From Propionimicrobium sp. PCR01-08-3 (GTDB lineage: Bacteria; Actinomycetota; Actinomycetes; Propionibacteriales; Propionibacteriaceae): 64,000 nucleotides of DNA. The translations under genes and the position numbers were made by a program. The notes below the pieces were generated by a model. It ran no database searches. It had not been told where the DNA came from and was given only the letters and a program-made list of their open reading frames with translations. Shown here in pieces: positions 1 through 10,468 of this stretch (position 1 is its first letter; each line of letters opens with the position of its first letter). Location: contig NZ_CP127390.1 of NCBI RefSeq assembly GCF_030286045.1, positions 1,753,482 through 1,817,481 of the forward strand, read 5' to 3'.

Positions 1-201
1 AAATCGAGAGTTGTCTCTCGTTGCCCCCGGCCCGTTCGCGATCTCGGCTGATCGCGCTGACCAGGGCTGCGGCAACGCCACCAGCTCGTGCGCAACCTGG
101 CCAAGGCCGCCCGTAATGACGAAGGAAGCCCCGTAGCTGCGAAACGAACTCACAGCCACGGGGCCACACCTATCGGTATCTCGATAGAGACCGGCGATTA
201 C
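1..201. other. window edge, no confident gene
   Basis: This is the DNA downstream of tyrS. Short open frames exist on both strands, but none has a recognisable product, a ribosome binding site or a family signature. The stretch holds strong hairpins (128-164 and 170-187; a third at 202-220 covers the tyrS stop codon). That makes it most likely the 3' untranslated and termination region of tyrS. A gene running off the left edge cannot be excluded. Confidence 0.4.
128..164 (-). terminator. hairpin terminator candidate after tyrS
   Basis: Arms 128-139 and 153-164 pair at 11 of 12 positions (GCCCCGTAGCTG against CAGCCACGGGGC). On the minus transcript the hairpin lies about 50 nt past the tyrS stop codon. 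Only a weak T/C-rich stretch follows it, as in many actinobacterial terminators. Two smaller hairpins lie closer to the gene: CTATCG/CGATAG at 170-187, and CCTCGG/CCGAGG at 202-220 overlapping the stop. Confidence 0.5.
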
Positions 202-210
202 CCTCGGAAA

Positions 211-1515
211 CTAGCCGAGGATCTTCACCGAGCCTACGGTGCGCTTGCCCCGGCGGAGCAGAGCCCATCGTCCACCCAGCAAATCGTCCTCACTCAAGCG
301 AGCCTCGGCGTCCGTCACTTTCTGGTTGTTCACGTAGGCGCCGCCCTCGGCGATGGCCCTGCGTCCGGCCGACTTTGAGTTCACCACTCCACTGGCAGCG
401 AGCGCGTCGGAGACTAGTGGCAATTGGCCATCGCGGCGAGTGATCTCGACCGCACCAAGTTCGGACATCACGGCGTTGACTGTCGATTCCGGGAGTGCGG
501 TCAAGTCTCCGCGCCCGAATAGTGCCTTGCCTGCCAGCTCGGCGGCCTCACGTTCGGCTTTACCGTGCACCAGATCGGTGACGTCGTCGGCAAGGGCACG
601 CTGGGCAGCACGCTTGTGCGGCGCCTCCTTTGTTTCGAGAGCCAGCTGTTCGATCTCATCATGGCTGCGCCAGGAGAAGATCTTCAGGTAGTCAATGACC
701 TTGGCGTCCTCGGCGTTCAGCCAGAACTGGTGGAAGGCGAACGCGGAGGTGAGCTCGGGGTCGATCCAGACTGTGCCGGTCTCGGTCTTGCCGAATTTGG
801 TGCCATCGGCCTTCGTCAGCAACGGGGTCACCAAGCCGTGCGCTGTGGCGCCTTCGGTACGGCGAATAAAGTCGATGCCGGCCGTGATGTTGCCCCATTG
901 GTCCTGGGCACCGGTTTGCAGAGTCGCCCCGTACTTGCGGTACAGCTCCAGGTAGTCCAACGACTGCAGGAGAACGTAGGAGAACTCGGTAAAGCTGATG
1001 CCATCGTTCAGTCGCCTGGCCACCACATCGCGGGCGAGCATCCGATTCACCGAGAAATGCTTGCCGACGTCGCGCAAGAAGTCGAGCGCCGACATCTGGG
1101 ACATCCAGTTGAAGTTGTTCTCAACGATCGCGGCGTTGCTGCCTTCGAAGCTGACGTATTTGCTCACTTGGCTGCGTAACCGTTCGGCCCATTCGGCCAC
1201 GACATTGACCTGATTCATGACACGTTCGCCGGTCATTTTCGGGTCGCCGATCATGCCGGTTGCCCCGCCGACCAACAGGATCGGACGATGCCCTGCCTCT
1301 TGTAGGCGACGGGCCAGCAGTAACTGCATCAGGTGACCGATATGGAGGCTCGCGGCGGTTGGATCGAAGCCCACATAAGACGTGACCGGCCCTGCGTCCA
1401 GGTGGGACGCGAGAGCGTCCGCGTCGGTGGATTGGGCCACAAAGCCACGCCAATTCAGTTCATCAAGCAGTGCGTTCACGAGGGCCAGACTACCGGGCAA
1501 CCACCCGACGCTCAT
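211..1515 (-). CDS. tyrS: tyrosyl-tRNA synthetase
   Basis: Class I aminoacyl-tRNA synthetase that activates tyrosine and charges tRNA-Tyr in the cytoplasm. The 434-residue product has the HIGH motif intact at residues 58-61 (context LHIGHLMQL), the KMSKS equivalent KFGKT at about 239-243, and a C-terminal S4-like RNA-binding domain (around SKSAGRRAIAEGGAYVNN). Length is normal for bacterial TyrRS. I chose the ATG at 1515; a TTG at 1539 lies inside an inverted repeat, and a GTG at residue 13 (VNALLDELNW) would match the family N-terminus best, so the start is uncertain by about 12 residues. The gene lies 140 nt downstream of argH on the same strand, as in other actinobacteria. Confidence 0.97.
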   Translation of the reverse strand: MSVGWLPGSLALVNALLDELNWRGFVAQSTDADALASHLDAGPVTSYVGFDPTAASLHIGHLMQLLLARRLQEAGHRPILLVGGATGMIGDPKMTGERVMNQVNVVAEWAERLRSQVSKYVSFEGSNAAIVENNFNWMSQMSALDFLRDVGKHFSVNRMLARDVVARRLNDGISFTEFSYVLLQSLDYLELYRKYGATLQTGAQDQWGNITAGIDFIRRTEGATAHGLVTPLLTKADGTKFGKTETGTVWIDPELTSAFAFHQFWLNAEDAKVIDYLKIFSWRSHDEIEQLALETKEAPHKRAAQRALADDVTDLVHGKAEREAAELAGKALFGRGDLTALPESTVNAVMSELGAVEITRRDGQLPLVSDALAASGVVNSKSAGRRAIAEGGAYVNNQKVTDAEARLSEDDLLGGRWALLRRGKRTVGSVKILG

Positions 1516-1528
1516 CGCCGGTTTCACC

Positions 1529-1581
1529 CGCTCGCCCAAACTGAGTCCGCTGCTGTTGCAACGCGAGCGAACTCAGTTTGG
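1529..1581 (-). promoter_or_regulatory. structured tyrS leader
   Basis: A perfect 11-bp inverted repeat (1536-1546 CCAAACTGAGT and 1571-1581 ACTCAGTTTGG) lies just upstream of tyrS. Inside its loop, 1563-1569 is also complementary to 1529-1535, directly before the likely ribosome-binding area. The leader could therefore form two competing structures. It could be an RNA switch, an attenuator, or simply a DNA operator. No T-box consensus is visible. Confidence 0.4.
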
Positions 1582-1655
1582 ATAGGCGTCTGTGAACGAC
1601 TGCGAGCGTTTGGCTGGATCGTGGCTGAGGTTTGAAGAGACGCTCAGGCTCTGGG

Positions 1656-3652
<1,997 letters not shown>

Positions 3653-3670
3653 TGGACTACCTTCCTGATG

Positions 3671-3849
3671 TCGGCGGGTGTAAGTGACTCTTTGATGCAC
3701 CCGAGTGCTGCTAAGCCACCGCCCTGCTCGCTCAACACCATGGCGGTCCAGCATGAGGTATCGGTGGGTTCAGATGACTCATTGATGCACCCGGGCTTTG
3801 CCCAGGCCACTGCCCCGCTCGCTCCACACGATGGATGCCCAACATGAAA
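3671..3849. repeat. imperfect tandem repeat, about 90 bp x 2
   Basis: Unit 1 (about 3671-3758) and unit 2 (about 3761-3849) align over nearly their whole length with a period of 90 bp and one single-base indel. The best conserved core is GACTC(T/A)TTGATGCACCCG at 3686-3703 and 3776-3793. The repeat fills the argD-argR spacer. The core is partly palindromic (TGCATCAATGAGTCA on the minus strand), so each unit could hold an ArgR-type operator. That role is inferred. Confidence 0.8.
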
Positions 3850-3860
3850 TCTGCAGCGTC

Positions 3861-5057
3861 TCATGCTGCCGCCGCATTGCTGACAACGGTGCCGAGCACC
3901 TGCGCGAATTCCCCGATGATCTGGGGTGTGATGATCAACGGCGGCGCGAGCCGCAAGACACCGGGACGCGGAGCGTTGACGATCCAGCCGCAGTCGAGCA
4001 TGCCCTGCGCAACCTGGGGCGCGATATCGGACGACAGCACGACGCCGCGCAACAGCCCGCGTCCACGCACTTCGGTGATCTGTGGCAGACCCAAGCCCAT
4101 GACCGCATCGACCAGCTGATCGCCGAGGTCGACGGCCTTGGCCAAGAGACCCTCATGCACGATGGTGTTGAGCACGGCGAGCGCGGCCGCAGCAGTCACC
4201 GGGTTGCCCGCGAACGTGCTGCCATGGCTGCCCGGGGTAAACAGCTCACCGGCCGGGCCGATCGCGATGCAGGCAGCGATCGGCAGACCGTTGCCCAGGC
4301 CCTTGGCAACGGTGATGATGTCAGGGTCCAGGCCGTCAGCCACCGAGGTCAGCCATTCACCACAACGCCCGATGCCGGTTTGCACCTCGTCCACCCAGAG
4401 CAGGGCGTCCTGTTCGCTGGCCAGCTGGCGGAGCCCCGACAGGAAACCCTCCGGTGGGCAGACCACACCGTTCTCGCCCTGGATGGTCTCCACGATGACC
4501 GCCGCGGTGTCGGAATCGATGGCCGCCGCTGCCGCGTCCAGATCGCCATAGGGCACGAAGACGACCTCGCCAGGCAGCGGCTCGAAGGGTTCACGATAGG
4601 CAGCATGCGAGGTCAGCGCGAGAGCACCCATCGTCCGGCCGTGGAAAGAACCCTCCATCGCGACGATCTTCTTGCGTCCGGTGAGCCGGGTGATCTTGAA
4701 GGCGGCTTCGTTTGCCTCGGTGCCGGAGTTCGCGAAGTAGACGCGGGCCGCCTTGCCGATGAGCCCGCCGGTGGCGAGATCGGCCAGCCGTTCGCCTAGT
4801 TCGATCTGCGGTTCGGAGGCGAACAGGTTCGAGATGTGACCGAGCGTGCTCAGCTGCTTGGTGACCGCCTCGACGATGGCCGGATGCGCATGGCCGAGGC
4901 CGCCGACCGCGATGCCACTGAACATGTCGGTGTACTGGTTGCCATCGGCGTCTTGCAGATAGCACCCCGACCCCTGCACGAACACGGTCTTCAGTTTCCC
5001 GAAGTTGTGCATCATGGTGTGGTCGTAGCGTTTGATCCATTCGGTCTGGGTCGGCAT
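3861..5057 (-). CDS. argD: acetylornithine aminotransferase
   Basis: PLP-dependent class III aminotransferase that converts N-acetylglutamate semialdehyde to N-acetylornithine. The 398-residue product shows the glycine-rich cofactor site (ANSGTEANEAAFK), the aspartate loop (LLWVDEVQTGIGR) and the Schiff-base lysine in TVAKGLGNGLPI. The ATG overlaps the argB stop by one base (TGATG), so translation is probably coupled. The same family can also act on succinyl-diaminopimelate or ornithine, but the arg context makes ArgD the sensible call. argF, usually the next gene, is absent. Confidence 0.96.
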   Translation of the reverse strand: MPTQTEWIKRYDHTMMHNFGKLKTVFVQGSGCYLQDADGNQYTDMFSGIAVGGLGHAHPAIVEAVTKQLSTLGHISNLFASEPQIELGERLADLATGGLIGKAARVYFANSGTEANEAAFKITRLTGRKKIVAMEGSFHGRTMGALALTSHAAYREPFEPLPGEVVFVPYGDLDAAAAAIDSDTAAVIVETIQGENGVVCPPEGFLSGLRQLASEQDALLWVDEVQTGIGRCGEWLTSVADGLDPDIITVAKGLGNGLPIAACIAIGPAGELFTPGSHGSTFAGNPVTAAAALAVLNTIVHEGLLAKAVDLGDQLVDAVMGLGLPQITEVRGRGLLRGVVLSSDIAPQVAQGMLDCGWIVNAPRPGVLRLAPPLIITPQIIGEFAQVLGTVVSNAAAA

Positions 5058-5971
5058 CAGGCCTCCTTCGGGGCATCCGCGGCGCGAACCATGGTGCCGA
5101 TTCCCTCGTCGGTAAAGATCTCCAGCAACAGCGAGTGCAGCACTCTGCCATCGATGATGGTGGCGCGGTCGACTCCCCCGTCCACCGCACGCAGGCAGGC
5201 CTCCATCTTGGGGCGCATGCCCGACTCCAGACTCGGCAGAAGCTGGTGGAGCTCCGCCGAATCGATCTCCTTGATGACGCTGTCCGAATTCGGCCAGTCG
5301 GCATAGAGCCCGCTGACGTCGGTCAGCATCACTAAGCGGTCGGCTCCGAGGGCGGTGGCGAGCGCCGCCGCGGCGGTGTCGGCGTTCACGTTATAGATCA
5401 GTCCTTCGGGACCCGGGGCCACGGTCGCGACGACGGGGACGCGTCCGGCTTCGATGAGGTCGACCACCGCATCCGGGTTCACCGAGGAGACGTCGCCCAC
5501 TTGGCCGAGATCGATCTCCTCGCCGTCGAGCTGGATCAGCTTGGGCGCGGCGGTGAACAGGCCACCATCTTCGCCGGACAATCCGACCGCAAACGGCGCG
5601 TCCCGGTTGATCAGGTTCACCAGTTCACGGCCGACCTGGCCGACCAGCACCATTCGCACGACATCCATCGCTTCGGGAGTGGTGACCCGCAGCCCGCCGC
5701 GGAACTCGGACTGAATGTTGAGCCGTTTCAGCATGGACGAGATCTGCGGCCCACCACCGTGCACAACGACCGGTTTCACTCCGCATTGGCGCAAGAAGAC
5801 GATGTCCTTGGCGAATGCCCCCTTGAGCTCGTCGTTGATCATCGCGTTGCCGCCGTATTTGATCACCATGATCTTTCCGGCGTAGTCCATCAGCCAGGGC
5901 AGCGCCTCGATCAGCACGCCTGCCTTGGCGATCAGGGTCGCTTCATCTCGTGTGGTTCTTTGAACGGCCAT
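5057..5971 (-). CDS. argB: acetylglutamate kinase
   Basis: Phosphorylates N-acetylglutamate; usually the arginine-feedback step of the pathway. The protein is 304 residues in the amino acid kinase fold, with [12 protein letters not shown] (phosphate-binding lysine and glycines), [11 protein letters not shown] (substrate binding) and [13 protein letters not shown] in the ATP-binding half. The N-terminal helix before the kinase core is of the kind found in arginine-inhibited hexameric enzymes. The ATG overlaps the argJ stop by one base (TGATG). Confidence 0.96.
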   Translation of the reverse strand: MAVQRTTRDEATLIAKAGVLIEALPWLMDYAGKIMVIKYGGNAMINDELKGAFAKDIVFLRQCGVKPVVVHGGGPQISSMLKRLNIQSEFRGGLRVTTPEAMDVVRMVLVGQVGRELVNLINRDAPFAVGLSGEDGGLFTAAPKLIQLDGEEIDLGQVGDVSSVNPDAVVDLIEAGRVPVVATVAPGPEGLIYNVNADTAAAALATALGADRLVMLTDVSGLYADWPNSDSVIKEIDSAELHQLLPSLESGMRPKMEACLRAVDGGVDRATIIDGRVLHSLLLEIFTDEGIGTMVRAADAPKEA

Positions 5972-7122
5972 CAGGAGCTGTACTCCGCATTCTCTTTGAC
6001 GTAGTCGTAGGTCAAATCGTTGGTCCAGATCGTCGCGGCGTGAGCTCCCGCGTGCAGATCGACGAGCACGTGGCATTGGCGTCCGGCAAGATCGACGAGT
6101 TCGCGGGGATCGCCCACTCCCCCGGCCCGGCAGACCTGGACGCCATTCATGGTGACGTCGAGTTGGTCTGGGTCAAATGCGGCTTTGGTGACGCCCACGG
6201 CAGACAGCACGCGTCCCCAGTTGGGGTCGTTGCCGAAGATGGCGCATTTGAACAGGTTGCTTCGCCCGATCTCGCGGGCTACTTCGAGGGCATCTTCTTC
6301 GGTGGCGGCGTTCACGACTTCGATCTCGATGTCATGCGAAGCGCCTTCTGCGTCGCCGATCAGTTGCCGGGCGAGATCCCAGCAGACCTTGGCGAGGTTG
6401 GCCGTGAACTCTCCGAGATCGGGGGCTACGCCGGAGGCACCGGACGCCATGGCGACAACCGTGTCATTGGTCGACATGCAGCCGTCGGAATCGATGCGGT
6501 CGAAGGTCAGCGAGGTGGCCTTCTCGAGACAGGCCTGCAAATCGGCATGGGCGATCTCGGCATCGGTGGTGATCGTGACCAGCATCGTCGCGAGCGCCGG
6601 GGCCAGCATTCCCGCACCCTTGGCCATACCGCCGATGGTGTAACCAGCGCCCTGAGCGAGCGCCTGCTTGGAGTGGGTATCGGTGGTCATGATCGCCTGG
6701 GCTGCGTCCGGTCCGCCTTCTTCGCTAAGCTCGTCGACCGCGGTCTTGACACCCGAAAGCAGGGCGTCCATCGGCAGCCGGACGCCGATCAGCCCGGTAG
6801 AACAGACGGCCACATCGGCTGGCTCGCACTCAACGGCCTCGGCCACGGCCTGTGCCGTGGCCACCGAATCCTGATATCCGGGTTTGCCGGTGCAGGCATT
6901 CGCGCCGCCCGAGTTCAGCACGACTGCGTGCAACACGCCGTCGGCGATGGCCTCGCGCGACCAGGCGACCGGAGCCGCGAAGACACGATTGGTGGTGAAA
7001 GCACCGGCCGCGTCGAAGCGCGGTCCCTGGTTGACGACCAGCGCGAGGTCGGGCTTGCCGGCCTGCTTGATGCCTGCCGCAATACCTGCGGCGACGAACC
7101 CTTGAGGAGTGGTGATGCTCAC
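5971..7122 (-). CDS. argJ: glutamate N-acetyltransferase / ornithine acetyltransferase
   Basis: Recycles the acetyl group from N-acetylornithine to glutamate, so no separate ArgE is needed. The 383-residue precursor contains [20 protein letters not shown]. The AT-ML junction is where this Ntn-type enzyme cleaves itself, and the threonine becomes the nucleophile. The GTG start overlaps the argC stop by four bases (GTGA). If it also accepts acetyl-CoA it could perform the first step of the pathway; the sequence alone does not show this. Confidence 0.96.
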   Translation of the reverse strand: MSITTPQGFVAAGIAAGIKQAGKPDLALVVNQGPRFDAAGAFTTNRVFAAPVAWSREAIADGVLHAVVLNSGGANACTGKPGYQDSVATAQAVAEAVECEPADVAVCSTGLIGVRLPMDALLSGVKTAVDELSEEGGPDAAQAIMTTDTHSKQALAQGAGYTIGGMAKGAGMLAPALATMLVTITTDAEIAHADLQACLEKATSLTFDRIDSDGCMSTNDTVVAMASGASGVAPDLGEFTANLAKVCWDLARQLIGDAEGASHDIEIEVVNAATEEDALEVAREIGRSNLFKCAIFGNDPNWGRVLSAVGVTKAAFDPDQLDVTMNGVQVCRAGGVGDPRELVDLAGRQCHVLVDLHAGAHAATIWTNDLTYDYVKENAEYSS

Positions 7123-8147
7123 GGCGCGACTCCTATCGCCGACAGTCCGGTGGTCTCGGGCAGGCCGAGGGCGAGGTTCATCGATTGGATGGCGCCTCCC
7201 GCGGTGCCCTTGGTCAAGTTGTCGAGAACGCCGACGGCAACCAGCCGCCCGGCGGCTTCGTCCACGGTCACCTGAACCTGGAAGCCATTGCTGCCCAGCA
7301 CCGACTTCGATAGCGGCCATTGCCCTTCGGGAAGCAGGCAGCAGAACGGCTCATTGGCATAACTATCGGCATAGGCGTCTCGCACCTCGGCAACACCATG
7401 TTCCGAGATCGGCGCCGTAACGACGGCGAGAATGCCGCGCGAAATTGGCGCCAGCATCGGGGTGAAGCTCACCGTCGGGTCGACGGCGCCCAGTAGGCCG
7501 AGATTTTGCAAGATCTCGGGTACGTGGCGGTGCATGCCGCCCACCCCATAGGCGCTCAGCGAGTTGAACAGTTCACTGCCGAGCAGATGGGGCTTGGCAG
7601 CCTTGCCCGCCCCCGACGTGCCGGACGCAGCAGCCACCGTGATGTCGCGTCCGGTGACCAGGCCGTGGGTGAGTGCGGGCAACAGTGACAACGTGACATT
7701 GGTCGGATAGCACCCGGGAACGGCGATTTTCTTCGTCGCCGCTAGTTTGGCGCGCTGTCCAGGCAGCTCCGGCAATCCATAAGGCCAGGTGCCGGCATGT
7801 TCGGTGCCGTAGAACTTCGTCCACTGCGCGGGGTCCGCCAGCCGGAAGTCTGCGCCGCAATCGATCACCACCGTGTCGTCGCCGAGCGCGGCGGCGATCG
7901 GCGCGGAGGCTCCATGTGGCAGGGCGAGGAAGACGATGTCGTGCCCTGCCAGGTTTTCCGGGGTGGTATCGAGGATCTCGCGGTCGGCCAGCTCGGGCAG
8001 ATTGGGCAGATGGGCACCGAGCCTGCTGCCGGCATTGGAGTGAGCGGTGAGCGCGCCGATGGACAGTTCTGGATGCGAAGCGGCCAGGCGCACCACCTCG
8101 CCACCGGCATAGCCGGTGCATCCGGCGACCGCGATCGAATACGTCAT
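7119..8147 (-). CDS. argC: N-acetyl-gamma-glutamyl-phosphate reductase
   Basis: NADPH-dependent reduction of acetylglutamyl phosphate; first gene of the argCJBD unit. The protein is 342 residues. It starts with a Rossmann motif (IAVAGCTGYAGGEVVRL) and carries the catalytic cysteine in VPGCYPTNVTLSLLP. I chose the ATG at 8147. In-frame ATGs upstream (8153, 8168) would place coding sequence in the apparent promoter. No Shine-Dalgarno is present, but a -10 element sits 7 nt before the start, so the mRNA may be leaderless. Confidence 0.95.
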   Translation of the reverse strand: MTYSIAVAGCTGYAGGEVVRLAASHPELSIGALTAHSNAGSRLGAHLPNLPELADREILDTTPENLAGHDIVFLALPHGASAPIAAALGDDTVVIDCGADFRLADPAQWTKFYGTEHAGTWPYGLPELPGQRAKLAATKKIAVPGCYPTNVTLSLLPALTHGLVTGRDITVAAASGTSGAGKAAKPHLLGSELFNSLSAYGVGGMHRHVPEILQNLGLLGAVDPTVSFTPMLAPISRGILAVVTAPISEHGVAEVRDAYADSYANEPFCCLLPEGQWPLSKSVLGSNGFQVQVTVDEAAGRLVAVGVLDNLTKGTAGGAIQSMNLALGLPETTGLSAIGVAP

Positions 8148-8183
8148 GCGCATAACTATGCCGTGCAACTAATAGATATGCAA
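8148..8183 (-). promoter_or_regulatory. argC promoter with overlapping palindrome
   Basis: On the minus strand TTGCAT (8178-8183) and CATAGT (8155-8160) are separated by exactly 17 bp, and the argC ATG follows 7 nt after the -10. A perfect short palindrome GCATAgtTATGC (8150-8161) covers the -10, and TGCATAT covers the -35. These resemble ARG-box half sites (TGCATA-type). ArgR binding here would block RNA polymerase. The promoter geometry is directly visible; ArgR as the ligand is inferred. Confidence 0.6.
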
Positions 8184-8498
8184 ACAGCCGCGTCCATGCC
8201 GATACGAAGAACTCGCCTGTCGCGCGCAGTTTCTGTTTCTGCTGACGCTCGAGCCACGAAACGACACTCTGCGATGAACTTTCGGAGCATTCTGAGCCGC
8301 TTCGGAGGGATCAGCGAGCAGTGCCCAAGCCCCGGACTCGACCGCCCATCCACAACCGGAAGGCCACCACGCCTCGTCCGCGGCACTGTGACCCGATCTG
8401 TACATCGGATGGAATCTGGCGCCGAGAGGCATCCGTGCAGATCATCCGGCGCGTTGCGCACGAAGTGCACCCTACCAAGTAGAAATTGAGGCGCGCGT
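8184..8498. other. argC-larE intergenic region, no recognised gene
   Basis: Between the divergent argC and larE promoters. Open frames of 80-100 codons exist on the minus strand but have no ribosome binding site and no recognisable product. I see no RNA gene or repeat. At the right end TAGACT (8499-8504) sits 8 nt before the larE start and is its likely -10. Confidence 0.4.
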
Positions 8499-8512
8499 TA
8501 GACTCACAGGCT

Positions 8513-9427
8513 GTGAGGTTCGATGATCTGCAGGTGGCGACCCGCGCCGACGCTGAAGCGGTCGCTGAGCAGTTGAAGGGCGTCCACAAACTGGGCGTCG
8601 CCTACTCAGGTGGCGTCGATTCCGCGGTCTTGCTGGCGGTCGCGGTGCGTGCCCTCGGACGCGAACATGCCGTCGGTTTGCTTGCCGATTCCCCTTCGTT
8701 GGCTCGTCATGAGCTTCAGACGGCCCGCTCCGTAGCCGAACAGATGGGTGCCGACGTCGTCGAGTTCGCCACCCACGAGGGCGATCGCCGCGAGTATCAG
8801 GCCAACGGCGCCGACCGCTGCTTCTACTGCAAGGACGAACTGTTCACCGTTATCGAAGATCGTCTCGCCGATGATCTGGCCTTGGACGCGGTCGCCTACG
8901 GCGAGAACGCGGACGACGCCACGCGTGTCGATCGTCCGGGAGCCGAGGCCGCGACCAGGCACAGGGTGCTGCGTCCACTGGCCGGGGCGGGCATCACCAA
9001 ATCCCGGGTGCGAGCATTGGCCCGCGATCTGGGGCTGTCGGTGGCCGACAAACCGGCGGCGCCGTGCCTGGCGTCCCGAATTCCGCACGGCGAAGCCGTC
9101 ACCCCGGAGAAGCTGCGACAGATCGAAGATGCCGAGCAGGTGCTGCGCGACCTCGGGTTCTCTGATTCCCGGGTGCGTCACCATGGCACGATCGCCCGGA
9201 TCGAGGTTCCGCTGCCGGAACTCGGACGATTCGGTGAGCCCGGAATCCACGAACAGGCCCTGCGGGGAATCCGCGCAGCCGGATTCAAATATGTGACGGT
9301 TGACCTTGCCGGGATGCAGTCGGGCGCCTTCACGATGCAGATCATCACCCATCCCAAGGAAGGGCGGGCAGTCGAGCTTGCTCAAACTGCCGAGGCCAAC
9401 GCAGGGGTTGAAAGCGCGAAGCGCTAA
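8513..9427 (+). CDS. larE: LarE-type ATP-dependent sulfur transferase
   Basis: PP-loop ATP pyrophosphatase of the LarE/NadE-like family, 304 residues from a GTG start. LarE adenylates, then transfers sulfur to, the pyridinium dicarboxylate precursor of the nickel-pincer cofactor. Visible motifs: the PP-loop SGGVDS (32-37), CFYCK with Cys103 and Cys106, and PCLASRIPHG with Cys185, the position of the sulfur-donating cysteine in Lactiplantibacillus LarE. The extra CxxC makes a three-cysteine form, like those reported to hold an iron-sulfur cluster. No larA, larB or larC is nearby, so the substrate is open. The start follows TAGACT by 8 nt (likely leaderless). Confidence 0.8.
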   Translation: MRFDDLQVATRADAEAVAEQLKGVHKLGVAYSGGVDSAVLLAVAVRALGREHAVGLLADSPSLARHELQTARSVAEQMGADVVEFATHEGDRREYQANGADRCFYCKDELFTVIEDRLADDLALDAVAYGENADDATRVDRPGAEAATRHRVLRPLAGAGITKSRVRALARDLGLSVADKPAAPCLASRIPHGEAVTPEKLRQIEDAEQVLRDLGFSDSRVRHHGTIARIEVPLPELGRFGEPGIHEQALRGIRAAGFKYVTVDLAGMQSGAFTMQIITHPKEGRAVELAQTAEANAGVESAKR

Positions 9428-9602
9428 ACACCGGGACTGACATCGGCGCGGTCATGGCACGTCGGCCGATGCTGTGTCCGTCGTGTGGTGACATGGGTAG
9501 GTCTGATTGAGCACCGCCATCGAGTGGCGATTTCCGTTTCCCGCGCCGCCTGTCAGCGATGTTCACTGCCGACCGTGTGGGCTACGACGGTTGCTGACAT
9601 GG

Positions 9603-10157
9603 CTATTCAGGAGTTCCGGTTATTCGCGCTATACCTTCGATGAGCATCCGCAGGCCCAGCTCGAAGCCTTCTTCGTCCAATGCCTCGGACGAGGCCTGCA
9701 ACACACCGGCCGACAACAGATCTTGGCGGGTCTGTTCCTGCATGACGTGCGCGAGGATGAAGTGCACCATGGCGCGTGCGGCACGCTCGGCGTCCGGCGA
9801 AGACCACCCGGCGCGGCTCAGCAGGGCGATTGCGGCGGCGTCCGGGACACGTTCGCAAAGCCCGACCGCGAGACTGGCTGCGACGAGTTCGGCTGCGTCC
9901 CGATGTGAAAGCAGCACCTGCCGCAGATCACGAGCCCAATCCGCGAGCGATATCTGCCCGTCCACGCTTCGCTGATCGGACAAGATGGCATCGGAGACCG
10001 CCGCCAACAGGGTCTGCTTGTTGGCGATATGCCAGTAGATCGCTGCTGCCTGCACACCCAGGGCGTCAGCGATGCGGCGCATCGACAGGTCGGGGAGACC
10101 GTACTGGTCAAGAATCCCGAGAGCAGCGTCCACAATGCTTGCCTTCGTCACAGCCAC
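9603..10157 (-). CDS. TetR-family transcriptional regulator
   Basis: Dimeric one-component repressor of 184 residues. The N-terminal helix-turn-helix is clear (IVDAALGILDQYGLPDLSMRRIADALGVQAAAIYWHIANKQTLLAAV, residues about 8-54). The HTH and the C-terminal part resemble the tetracycline-repressor subclass (TetR_C) rather than AcrR types, but no ligand can be named. The GTG start follows a -10-like TAGGGT by 6 nt, and an inverted repeat lies over the expected -35, so it probably represses itself. Neighbours are larE (convergent) and an aminotransferase (divergent); either could be a target. Confidence 0.88.
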   Translation of the reverse strand: MAVTKASIVDAALGILDQYGLPDLSMRRIADALGVQAAAIYWHIANKQTLLAAVSDAILSDQRSVDGQISLADWARDLRQVLLSHRDAAELVAASLAVGLCERVPDAAAIALLSRAGWSSPDAERAARAMVHFILAHVMQEQTRQDLLSAGVLQASSEALDEEGFELGLRMLIEGIARITGTPE

Positions 10158-10163
10158 CCTGCG

Positions 10164-10200
10164 ACCCTATCCCGAATCGACATGCGTGCGCCTAGGCACG
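10164..10200 (-). promoter_or_regulatory. tetR promoter with candidate operator
   Basis: TAGGGT (10164-10169) is placed 6 nt before the GTG start of the TetR gene. The inverted repeat CGTGC-gcctag-GCACG (10185-10200) falls where the -35 would be. This geometry is typical of autorepression. Confidence 0.45.
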
Positions 10201-10468
10201 GTCTTTCCAGTGCCCATCTGCCGATTCAGCTTGCGATGGGTTCGAGTCGTTCGGCCGCATGCAGACGATCGGTCAAACCTGTCCGGATGCTCTCTCATGT
10301 GCTGTGAGTGAAACGATTGCCAGGGCATTTCCGCTATCGGGGATACTCTGCTCTAGACGCTGAGCCATCAGCCGGTGCCGCCAAGGGCGGTCCTAGCCGG
10401 TGGATCAAGGTTCAGGATCGCGCGCCGGTTGATGGCCGGTTGTGATCTCACGAATGAAAGGGCGGCAG
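10201..10468. other. leader and promoter region of the aminotransferase gene
   Basis: Within the roughly 310-bp spacer between the TetR gene and the aminotransferase there is no gene. TTGCCA near 10317 and GATACT about 19 bp later could be a weak promoter. A GC-rich stem-loop follows: GCCGCC-aag-GGCGGT at 10377-10391, with CCGG arms outside at 10372-10375 and 10397-10400. It lies about 70 nt before the start. No known riboswitch class is recognised. Confidence 0.35.

Noticed and set aside
5950-7275. Plus-strand frame of 441 codons opposite argJ
   Set aside because: Lies entirely antisense to argJ, which has full family motifs; long antisense frames are expected at this GC content. The same holds for the long plus-strand frames opposite pheT, sdhA, smc and ftsY.
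8169-8589. Minus-strand frames of 87-104 codons upstream of argC
   Set aside because: No ribosome binding site, no -10 at leaderless distance, arginine/serine-rich shadow-like composition, and no recognisable family.
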